Under the pieces are notes generated by a model. The model had not been told where the DNA came from. It saw only the letters and a list, made by a program, of their open reading frames with translations, and made no database searches. Positions 7,089 through 13,744 of a stretch of DNA of 25,022 nt are shown here, piece by piece. The number at the start of each line of letters is the position of its first letter. Position 1 is the stretch's first letter. The DNA is from Candidatus Sumerlaeota bacterium (GTDB taxonomy: Bacteria > Sumerlaeota > Sumerlaeia > JADFCT01): the NCBI GenBank assembly GCA_026398575.1, contig JAPLSP010000079.1, positions 1 to 25,022 on the forward strand, read 5' to 3'. A program made the position numbers and the translations under genes.

Positions 7089-8465
7089 TTAAAACACATT
7101 GCGTCCTTGGGTGTGCTTTTTCGCTTTTCGCGGGCCGATATAGGCTGCCGCAACGCGCTGATCCAAAAGATACCGCTCGGCGCAGGCGCGAACGTCGCCC
7201 GTCCTTAATTTTTCAATTTGAGCGAGCGTCTCTTCAATCGGGATTTCACGCCCGTGATAAATTTCATTCTCGGCCAGGCGCATCATGCGGAAATTCATGC
7301 TCTCCAAACTCAGGAGCAGCGAGGCGAGCATCATGTCCTTCGCATTTTGCAGCTCGCGCCGGCTGATGTCTTCCGTGCAGATGCGCCGCGTCTCGCGAAA
7401 GCAGATATCCAGCAGCTCCTCGAGATTATCGGGCGTCGTGCCGCCCGTGATGGCGAAGTAGCCCGCATCGAGAAATCCATTGGCATAAGAGCCGATCGTG
7501 TAGGCCAGCCCGCGCTTTTCGCGCACTTCCTGAAACAGGCGCGAAGACATGCCGCCGCCCAAAATCAGATTCATCGCAGCCATCGCATAGCGGTCGTTCG
7601 AATCGCGATGCGGACCGCCGACGCCAAAACAAAAATGGGTCTGCTCCAGCGGCTTCTCGACGTAATGAGTATGGAACGAAGACTGGGGCGCATCCGCAGG
7701 CGCATAGGATAAAGCGCTGACGCCGGCATGGACATCGCAACGGGCGCCGGCGCGGGCCTTCTTGCCGGCGACGTCCTTCCTGCCAGCGACGTCCCGCTTG
7801 CCGGCGCGGTCTTTCTTACCGGCGCCGGACGTTTTCCCCAAAGCCGGCAGTTTTTCTTCAAAAAGACGCTTCAAACGCAATGCCGACGGCGTGGCGCCGG
7901 CTACCGACACCAGCATACGCTCGGGCCGGAACCATCGCGCCCAATAATCGCGAAGGCTTTGCGTATTGAGCGCGCGCAGCGTTTCGGCCTTTCCCAACAC
8001 CGGCCGCCCGAGCGCATGACCGTTCCACAGCGTCTCGGCGAACAGGTCATTCACGCGCTCGTCGGGCGTGTCCTCATACATCATCACCTCTTCGAGGATG
8101 ACGTTGCGCTCGCGCTCCAGTTCCTCCGCGTCCATCAGCGAATTCGCCATCAGATCGCACAGCAGGTCGGCGGCGTCCGGCAGCTTCTCGTCAATGACGT
8201 GCGCATGGAGGCAGATAATCTCCTGCGAGGTGAACGCGTTGACCTGCGATCCGAGCCGGTTGCTTTCGAAAGCGATTTCGTAAGGCGTGCGGCGCGGCGT
8301 GCCTTTGAAAAAAATATGCTCCAGGAAATGCGCCGTCCCGGATTCGCACGCGCTTTCAAAGCGGCTGCCGGCCACCGCCCAAACTCCAACCGCGACCGAA
8401 CGAACGCCGGCGACCGGTTCGACGAGCAGACGGATCCCGTTTTTCAAGAACTGTTTTTGCATCAT
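7089..8465 (-). CDS. M16 family zinc metallopeptidase (insulinase/processing peptidase-like)
   Basis: 458 aa. The inverted zinc motif HFLEH is at residues 46-50, with the third ligand likely one of the glutamates of RNVILEEV (about 125-126), the spacing typical of M16. The second, inactive M16 domain (from about 265) has YVEKPLEQTHFCFG, LGGGMSSRLFQEVREKRGLAYTI and a C-terminal Y.GP strand. Members degrade peptides in the cytoplasm or periplasm. No signal peptide is seen. An odd low-complexity insert with a six-residue period (AGKKDR, AGKRDV, AGRKDV, AGKKAR) occupies residues 215-240, in the linker between the two domains. The ATG at 8465 overlaps the stop of the preceding gene as ATGA, so translation is probably coupled. 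A second in-frame ATG follows at once. Confidence 0.93.
   Translation of the reverse strand: MMQKQFLKNGIRLLVEPVAGVRSVAVGVWAVAGSRFESACESGTAHFLEHIFFKGTPRRTPYEIAFESNRLGSQVNAFTSQEIICLHAHVIDEKLPDAADLLCDLMANSLMDAEELERERNVILEEVMMYEDTPDERVNDLFAETLWNGHALGRPVLGKAETLRALNTQSLRDYWARWFRPERMLVSVAGATPSALRLKRLFEEKLPALGKTSGAGKKDRAGKRDVAGRKDVAGKKARAGARCDVHAGVSALSYAPADAPQSSFHTHYVEKPLEQTHFCFGVGGPHRDSNDRYAMAAMNLILGGGMSSRLFQEVREKRGLAYTIGSYANGFLDAGYFAITGGTTPDNLEELLDICFRETRRICTEDISRRELQNAKDMMLASLLLSLESMNFRMMRLAENEIYHGREIPIEETLAQIEKLRTGDVRACAERYLLDQRVAAAYIGPRKAKKHTQGRNVF
7746..7823 (-). repeat. 18-bp coding repeat in the M16 peptidase linker
   Basis: Four imperfect 18-bp units, plus a partial fifth, encode AGKKDR, AGKRDV, AGRKDV, AGKKAR and AG. 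Codon-level variation between units (AAG/AGG/CGG) shows that the array is not a fresh duplication. The product is a positively charged flexible linker. Confidence 0.8.
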
Positions 8466-10942
8466 TTCAGAGATACATACTCGACGGGCAGGCCATAAGT
8501 GGAGGGCCTGAATCCGCCGGCCTTTCGCGAAAAATAGATCACGCACAACCACGTGAAGACGGTCCCGCCCAAGCCAAGATAAAACATCCATGGAAAATAG
8601 CGAAATGTTATGCGACGCGCCCCCGGCGCAACAAAAACAGCGCGCAGACACTCATTGGCGCGATAAATCTTTTCCCACTTGCCATCCACAAACACCTGCC
8701 AGCCGGGATAGTATTGGTCGCTGAGAATGAGCCATCCCGGTTCGGTCTGCACTGGAATCTGAATGACAACCTTGTTCGGCGCCGACACAACGATCTCGGC
8801 GGGTTTGGCGAACGATTGAAGGGAAAACGCAGTGGACAGGGTGGACGGCGTGGACGACGTGGACGGCGTGGACGACACGGGCGTGGACACAACCAGCTCC
8901 GCAGCGGCAGCGTTTGCCGGAATGGCGCCGGGCGCTGTCTCTTCAATGGCCGGCAGCTGCATCGCGGCGCCGCGCAGACCTTGGGCCATATCCAGCATTG
9001 CCTTATGACGGCTCTTGATCGGCCCTTCGATCAGGAGCGGATGGCGCGAGTCCAACAGAGCTTCGGAGGATTCAGTCTTGCCCAAAGATTTGGCGCCCGT
9101 AAGGCGCCAGGCGGCTTGACCCCGCGAAGATACCGGAAGGAACCATGCGCGCGGCAGCGCTTGAAGATTTTCCCAGATTCGAATTTCCTCGGCGAACGCC
9201 AGCCGGAATTGCTCGGGGCGCCGCTGAGCGATCTTGCGCAAACTATAATCGCCCAGCAGATAGCGCGCGCCCATCAGTTCCTTGGAACGCCACGCCTCCG
9301 TCAGCGGACCCGTCGTAAACGGCGACGTGTCGTCTTTGGGAAGGGCAAGCAAATCGAGGCGATAGACGTCCTTCAAAGGGATGTTTTCTTCGGCGCAATA
9401 AATGCGCCCGGAACGTGAGTCAGGGCGTTGAGACCAATCCATCAGGCCGATGGACGGCCCGGAGTCGTTCGCGCGCGCGGGCCAGGTTTCGCCGGAGAAA
9501 TTGCGCCATCCTTCCACCAGCGCGACCAGCGCCAACGCCGCGCTCAGCCATGGTCCCCAATGCTTTACGCGGGCGCCCGCATACGCCACGCCCGCCGTCA
9601 CCGTCAAAAACGCGAGAATCACGAACCCAATCATCTCGACGCGGCTGGCGGCAGCCTCTTGCGCCGCGCTGATGGCGTCGTCCGGATACAAGCCTGAGAC
9701 GATGTGCCAAAACAGCAGAATATATCCCAGCAGCAGGAGGCCGAGCAGAAACGCCGCAGACATCGGATGCGTCCGGCGATGATAAATGTTGCTGATTCCG
9801 AAACCCGCCAGCGCGCTCAAACATAGATACAGCGGCGGAGCAAAGCAGTCCCATCCCAACCCCGAAGAAATGAGTGGATGCCAGAGTTTGCGGATCACCC
9901 AGAAGCCGGTGAGCTCGAGCGCGAAACAACCGGCCAGCAGCAGGAAGAACAATCGAGCGCGGGCGCGAGCCGTCCATCCTTCGACCGCGAAGCAACCTAA
10001 GATCAGCGGACAGACGCCGAGCCACGAAACCGGATAGGAAAACGAATCGCCTCTGTTTTGCGCGCTGAAGCGCGGCGAAAAAAGCGAAACCATTTCATCC
10101 AGCAGCGGCCAGGCGCCGGCGCCGGCGGGCTGTGACGCCGGATGCGAAAGCCAGCGCAGTTCAAGGCACGGCAGGGAATAAAACAGCGTGGTTCCTGCCA
10201 TCAACGCGCCGGCCCCCGCCAGGCCCAGCAGGCAGTCATGCAAGTCCGCGTATTCGTCTTCGGAACGGGCCAACAGCAGGCGCCAGAAAAAGAAAGCCGC
10301 CACAATGAAGCCGCAGACCATCAGCCCCCGCGCCTCGGCGCCCAACAGCGCGAACGCCCCAATCAAACCCAGCCAGATCGCCGGCCAGAACTTCTGCGGA
10401 TTCATCACAAGCCAGTCGGCAGCCCAGAGCATGGCCGGAAGCCATAAAAAAACATTGAACATCGGCTCTGTGACGGCATGCGAAGCAAAATCCGTCATGC
10501 AAAACGCCGCGGCTGCCGTCAGCGCGCCGCCTGCCCGCGCGCCCAGCCGATACATCAGCAGGATCATACCCAACCCCGCCACGGCCAGACGCGCCAGACG
10601 CCAAAAATCCTGCGCCCACGGGCCGGGCGCCAGCGAATTCAGGACGTTGAACGGCGCATACGCCGCAAAGGCGGGATCGGCGCCCAGCGGCGCGCCGCAG
10701 CCTGCATGAGGATTCCAGAGCGGTGCGCGCCAGGGCCAATAGCGCGCAAGCAGATAGGGCGTAGCCTGCGCTTCAAACCAGACGGGCGCGGGCGCATGGA
10801 ACAGAACGCGCGGCCCCGGCGTGGATGACTGCGCGGGAGCGCCAAACGAGCGTCCACCCGCCAGGATGGCGCCATAGGCGATGAATAGCAGCAGCACAAA
10901 AGCCGCCGCGACCAGGCACTGTTCGATTGCGCGCGAAAACAT
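8462..10942 (-). CDS. YfhO-like polytopic membrane protein
   Basis: 826 aa. An N-terminal membrane anchor (about 8-28) is followed by an extracytoplasmic RYWPWRAPLWNPHAGCGAPL segment of the kind seen in YfhO and related GT-C-like proteins. About a dozen hydrophobic helices run to residue 470 or so, then a soluble domain of about 330 residues, and a final helix near 790-807. Near the C-terminus, EPGWLILSDQYYPGWQVFVD and the following AN..LRAV pattern are the hallmark of the YfhO family, linked in Firmicutes to lipoteichoic-acid glycosylation. Here the role is only inferred as transfer of a sugar to an envelope polymer. A Ser/Thr/Pro repeat (STPSTSSTPST) sits before the C-terminal domain. ATG 10942 has no obvious Shine-Dalgarno sequence. 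The stop overlaps the peptidase start. Confidence 0.82.
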   Translation of the reverse strand: MFSRAIEQCLVAAAFVLLLFIAYGAILAGGRSFGAPAQSSTPGPRVLFHAPAPVWFEAQATPYLLARYWPWRAPLWNPHAGCGAPLGADPAFAAYAPFNVLNSLAPGPWAQDFWRLARLAVAGLGMILLMYRLGARAGGALTAAAAFCMTDFASHAVTEPMFNVFLWLPAMLWAADWLVMNPQKFWPAIWLGLIGAFALLGAEARGLMVCGFIVAAFFFWRLLLARSEDEYADLHDCLLGLAGAGALMAGTTLFYSLPCLELRWLSHPASQPAGAGAWPLLDEMVSLFSPRFSAQNRGDSFSYPVSWLGVCPLILGCFAVEGWTARARARLFFLLLAGCFALELTGFWVIRKLWHPLISSGLGWDCFAPPLYLCLSALAGFGISNIYHRRTHPMSAAFLLGLLLLGYILLFWHIVSGLYPDDAISAAQEAAASRVEMIGFVILAFLTVTAGVAYAGARVKHWGPWLSAALALVALVEGWRNFSGETWPARANDSGPSIGLMDWSQRPDSRSGRIYCAEENIPLKDVYRLDLLALPKDDTSPFTTGPLTEAWRSKELMGARYLLGDYSLRKIAQRRPEQFRLAFAEEIRIWENLQALPRAWFLPVSSRGQAAWRLTGAKSLGKTESSEALLDSRHPLLIEGPIKSRHKAMLDMAQGLRGAAMQLPAIEETAPGAIPANAAAAELVVSTPVSSTPSTSSTPSTLSTAFSLQSFAKPAEIVVSAPNKVVIQIPVQTEPGWLILSDQYYPGWQVFVDGKWEKIYRANECLRAVFVAPGARRITFRYFPWMFYLGLGGTVFTWLCVIYFSRKAGGFRPSTYGLPVEYVSLK
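8832..8888 (-). repeat. 9-bp coding minisatellite (GTGGACGGC/GTGGACGAC)
   Basis: GTGGAC recurs exactly every 9 bases at 8832, 8841, 8850, 8859 and 8868, then again at 8883. Read on the minus strand it encodes the STP/SST-rich linker of the YfhO-like protein. Confidence 0.85.
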
Positions 10943-10978
10943 GGGCTGTCAGTATGGCGCCGCGCGGCCTCGTGTCAA

Positions 10979-11072
10979 AAGGAAAAGGACGGAGAAGGGC
11001 GAAGAAGGGCAAAGAAGAGGGGAGTTGGGCGGAGACGGGTGGGGAAGGGAAGGGAAGAGGGGAGTTGGGAGC
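10979..11072 (+). repeat. Purine-only G-rich tract with a 15-bp direct repeat
   Basis: The plus strand is almost free of pyrimidines and contains many GGG or GGGG runs. AAGAGGGGAGTTGGG occurs at 11015-11029 and again at 11055-11069. It lies just upstream of the YfhO-like gene. Such a tract could form quadruplex or triplex DNA, but no function is demonstrated. The rest of 10943-11340 holds the 15-bp array described separately and no gene. Confidence 0.6.
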
Positions 11073-11184
11073 GAGTCCCAAGGAAACTGCCAAAGCGCGC
11101 AGAGCGCGGTGGGCAAAATTGAGTACGGCAAAAACTATAGAAAAGATGGCCTTTGCTTGACGAGGCTTCTATGAAAAATCGTCT

Positions 11185-11244
11185 ATTATTTTGTTAGACG
11201 ATATTTCGTCAGACATTGTTTTGTCAGACATTGTTTTGTTAATG
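11185..11244 (+). repeat. 15-bp tandem array, four units
   Basis: Four consecutive 15-mers begin at 11185, 11200, 11215 and 11230: ATTATTTTGTTAGAC, GATATTTCGTCAGAC, ATTGTTTTGTCAGAC and ATTGTTTTGTTAATG. An 8-bp inverted repeat, ATCGTCTA (11178-11185) with TAGACGAT (11195-11202), overlaps the first unit. Units of the same family occur at 24491-24520 and 24564-24593. Confidence 0.85.
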
Positions 11245-11340
11245 TATGATCAGAAGCTTCCAGTCGCTGATTTGGGATATGCCCTAACCGGTGTGCGGTT
11301 CTTCGATGGGGATGCGGGGGGGCTCGGGCGCTGCTAATTT

Positions 11341-11859
11341 TTATTGTATGCATTCGCCGGCAGGGATGCCGGCGCTCCCAGTGGCGCTCCCAGTGGCGCT
11401 CCCAGTAAGGCCGGTTTCTAGGTATTCGATGAAGGCTGCCAGACTGGAATGATAGGTGGCTTGGGGCGCCTTGGCGTTGTCCGGCGGGAAAATTGTCATG
11501 CGAACGATGCTGCGCGCGGCGCATTCGCGAACGCGTTGCGCGGATTCCTCGTCCGGGGCTATGGGCGCCGGCGTCGCGATATGGACGCAGGCTTCAGCGC
11601 AGGCAATAATGATATCGGCGCGCAAATCGGGAGGCGCCCCGACAACAGCCAGGTCCACGCGCGTCCTTGCAAGCAGCTCATGCCAGTCGGCAAATCGCGC
11701 TTCGGGCGAGACGTCAAATCGCCGGGCGATTTCTTCGAGCGCCTTCACGTCAGCCGCAGCCACAGCGATCACGCGCGCCTTGGCCCGCAACGCGTCAAGC
11801 GCGTCGAGCATGCTCGGCAGTTCACTGGCTCCCACAGCAATGATGGCCGCTTCAATCAT
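11341..11859 (-). pseudogene. Truncated Gfo/Idh/MocA-type oxidoreductase ending in repeat sequence
   Basis: 172 aa, against about 330-400 for the family. The N-terminal half resembles the NAD-binding domain: AAIIAVG, RVIAVAAADVKALEEIARRF, VDLAVVGAPP and an AEACVHIATPAPIAPDEESAQ segment, where functional members normally have an EKP motif with catalytic Lys. That motif is replaced by TPAP, and the substrate-binding domain is missing. The last 21 or so residues (TGSATGSATGSAGIPAGE..) are translated from a copy of the GGGAGCG hairpin repeat plus two extra 12-bp units. I infer a decayed or repeat-truncated gene. It could still give a stable Rossmann-fold protein. No clear Shine-Dalgarno precedes ATG 11859. 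Confidence 0.6.
11355..11404 (-). repeat. GGGAGCG hairpin repeat with two 12-bp extensions (copy 1)
   Basis: CGCCGGC (11355-11361) pairs with GCCGGCG around a six-base loop. It is followed by CTCCCA and two GTGGCGCTCCCA units. On the minus strand it reads as GGGAGCG followed by the hairpin. Relatives are at 18078-18105, 18168-18194 and 19124-19150. This copy is inside the reading frame of the truncated oxidoreductase. Confidence 0.85.
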
Positions 11860-11882
11860 AATTAAAATCGCCTGACGGACGA

Positions 11883-12048
11883 AATTAGACAGGATAAATT
11901 ATTGTCAGGATGTATGATCATTATTCTGACCCAAAATTATCCTGTCTCATATCCATCCTGTCTCTAATCCTTCCTTTATCTAATACATCCTGTCTATAAT
12001 CCATCCTGAATCTAATCCTTCCTGGCTCTAATCCATCCTGGCTGCAAA
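11883..12048. repeat. 16-bp tandem array in two inverted halves (copy 2)
   Basis: Two forward units start at 11883 and 11899. After about 22 bases, seven reverse units follow in perfect 16-base register from 11937 (11937, 11953, 11969, 11985, 12001, 12017, 12033). The best-conserved form is CCATCCTGTCTCTAAT. This is the family seen at 1531-1700. It ends 4 bases before the stop codon of the small membrane protein and begins 23 bases upstream of the truncated oxidoreductase. Confidence 0.9.
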
Positions 12049-12052
12049 AATA

Positions 12053-12454
12053 TCACCGCCTCTTTTTTGCCTTCTGCTTTTCTTTTTCCGCCAGCGCCTG
12101 CTGAAATTTTCTGGCTGTTTCCACTTCGATCATCGCTTGTTCGCGCAACGCGATCTTTGCCGTTTTGAAGGCGTCTCGCAACGCCAGAAGGACTGCCGCC
12201 AGGGCGAAAAACAGTATAGCGCTGGCGATCAACATTCTCCAGAAAACCCCCGTCAGATGCGCCGTGATGCCATCGTAGAAATATATCATCACAGCCGCGA
12301 ATGCCAACGCCATCGCGCCCGCCGCGCGCCGCCACAACCGCCGCGCAGTGACGAATGGATTGCCGGAAAAGTCCCTGGTCGCGTAGGCATAAAGTTCATA
12401 GCAGATTACAGCCGCACTAAACGCCAGGATCGAAAGAGTGAAGAAAGATTTCAT
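12053..12454 (-). CDS. Small integral membrane protein, unknown function
   Basis: 133 aa from ATG 12454. Three hydrophobic segments are visible at about 4-22, 46-60 and 71-93, followed by a charged, lysine-rich C-terminal helix (EVETARKFQQALAEKEKQKAKKRR) that would sit in the cytoplasm as a coiled-coil-like tail. I recognise no family. The frame runs upstream to 12508, but those residues are translated from a heptamer repeat array, so I start at the ATG where the array ends. There is no Shine-Dalgarno sequence, because the array abuts the start codon. It is flanked by repeats on both sides. Confidence 0.6.
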   Translation of the reverse strand: MKSFFTLSILAFSAAVICYELYAYATRDFSGNPFVTARRLWRRAAGAMALAFAAVMIYFYDGITAHLTGVFWRMLIASAILFFALAAVLLALRDAFKTAKIALREQAMIEVETARKFQQALAEKEKQKAKKRR

Positions 12455-12455
12455 A

Positions 12456-12493
12456 ATGTAAGATGTAAAATGAGAAATGAGAAATGAGAAATG
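12456..12493 (+). repeat. Heptamer-phased array B (ATGAGAA words)
   Basis: ATG recurs every 7 bases at 12456, 12463, 12470, 12477, 12484 and 12491, mostly as ATGAGAA. It begins one base from the start codon of the small membrane protein. It is the reverse complement in style of array C (12639-12680). The 145 bases between B and C carry no supported feature. Confidence 0.85.
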
Positions 12494-12638
12494 AACACCC
12501 AACGCCAATCAATCATAGAGAGCGCTCCTGCAATTCTGTTATCGAAAGACATTATCATTTTTGATCCTGAAATCTACATTTTCTTTCTGCATTCTGCTGC
12601 TTGCAACTCCTGCGATTAATCTCCCGCTTCCCAGTTTT

Positions 12639-12680
12639 CATTTTTCATTTCTCATTTTTCATTTCTCATTTTACATTAAT
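12639..12680 (-). repeat. Heptamer-phased array C (CATTTCT/CATTTTT words)
   Basis: CAT recurs every 7 bases at 12639, 12646, 12653, 12660, 12667 and 12674. The glycosyltransferase stop codon (12666-12668) and its last codons (..NKINVK) lie inside the array. It is inverted relative to array B. Confidence 0.85.
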
Positions 12681-13604
12681 CTTATTCGCGGCTTTATCCA
12701 AACTCCTGAGAAATGCGATTCGTTCGAGGTCTTCCCAGAAGCCTTCCGCATCGCCGCGCAGGAGCCGCAGGAGCGCCCGCGCCAGGCGGCGCTTGTTGCT
12801 GATCTGATAATGATAGTCGCGCACAAGCCCCCGCATCTCGGGATGCTTTCTCAGCAACAACGCCGCGTTGCTCCCGTTGACGCAGGCGCGACGGATCAGT
12901 TCGCGCGCGCCACAGCGATGATGGTGAAGCGAGACGGCCTCCGGCGTCAAGATCAAGCGCAGGCCCAATGTCTTATAAAGGCGGCAGGCCAGCTCGGTGT
13001 CTTCCATTGAAGCGCCGCTGAATTCCACGTCGAACGGATGCGCGATCAAGACCGCGCGCTTGAGCGATACGTCGCAGGTATGAAAATAAGGGCGCGGCTC
13101 TTTTTCCGGCGGCAGCAGCGGATCCACGCGGAACGCCGTGCGCGCAAGCAGCCGCATGATCGCCGAGGGATGGGCGCCCGTTTCCCAGATCGTCGTTCCG
13201 CGCACTGCGACCTGCTGCTCGGGGCGCTCGCGGTGCAGCGTCCGATGAACGGAGAAGTGCCGCGCATTCAGCGTCACGTCGTCATTGAGAAAGAGGACGA
13301 TCTCTCCGCGCGATTGATGAACCATGCGGTTGCGCGCGCGCGCCGGACCGGCAGGCTCCTGCAAATAAACCGCAAGCGCAAAGGGATACTCGACCGCCTG
13401 CGCCATCGCCTGCGTCGCGCGCGCCGCTTCGGACTGGCTGCCATCGTCCACGACCAGGACTTCGAAGGTTTTCCGGTCCAGGTCCTGATCGCGAATGGAA
13501 TCCAAAAGCCGCCGGAGCGCATCCGGCCGGTTGCGCGTCGGGATCACCGCCGACAACGCCGGATGGGACAGTTCTTGAAAAGCTGCATTCGCGGCGCGAT
13601 CCAT
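12666..13604 (-). CDS. Family 2 glycosyltransferase (GT-A fold)
   Basis: 312 aa from ATG 13604. The GT2 pattern is clear: SAVIPTRNRPDALRRLLDSI (18-37), VVDDGS (51-56), GPARARNRM, the metal-binding NDD in LFLNDDV (107-109), and the acceptor-side ED in MEDTELACRLY (200-210). Members transfer a sugar from a nucleotide donor onto glycans or lipids at the inner membrane face. The donor and acceptor cannot be told from sequence. There is no membrane helix. The start is uncertain. A 7-bp repeat array touches the ATG and leaves no Shine-Dalgarno site, while an in-frame TTG at 13694 would translate the array as a Pro/Asn/Ser-rich leader. The 3' end also merges with a repeat array. Confidence 0.87.
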   Translation of the reverse strand: MDRAANAAFQELSHPALSAVIPTRNRPDALRRLLDSIRDQDLDRKTFEVLVVDDGSQSEAARATQAMAQAVEYPFALAVYLQEPAGPARARNRMVHQSRGEIVLFLNDDVTLNARHFSVHRTLHRERPEQQVAVRGTTIWETGAHPSAIMRLLARTAFRVDPLLPPEKEPRPYFHTCDVSLKRAVLIAHPFDVEFSGASMEDTELACRLYKTLGLRLILTPEAVSLHHHRCGARELIRRACVNGSNAALLLRKHPEMRGLVRDYHYQISNKRRLARALLRLLRGDAEGFWEDLERIAFLRSLDKAANKINVK

Positions 13605-13694
13605 AATCGGGGTTCGGAGTTCGGGATTCGGGGTTTGGGATTCGGGGTTCGGGAATCGAGACTCGAAACTTGGAGCTTTGAGATCGAGACTCAA
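13604..13694. repeat. Heptamer-phased array D (GATTCGG/GGTTCGG words)
   Basis: Thirteen consecutive 7-base words from 13604 to 13694, among them GGTTCGG, AGTTCGG, GATTCGG, GGTTTGG, GAATCGA and GACTCGA. The array starts at the glycosyltransferase ATG and decays away from it. Confidence 0.82.
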
Positions 13695-13744
13695 TTTTCA
13701 GATCACTGCGCTTTGGGCTAAGAACAACAAAACGCAAACCGCAT

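Noticed and set aside
11883..12048. CRISPR array
   Set aside because: The 16-bp units are contiguous with no unique spacers, are degenerate, and change orientation midway; no cas genes are present.
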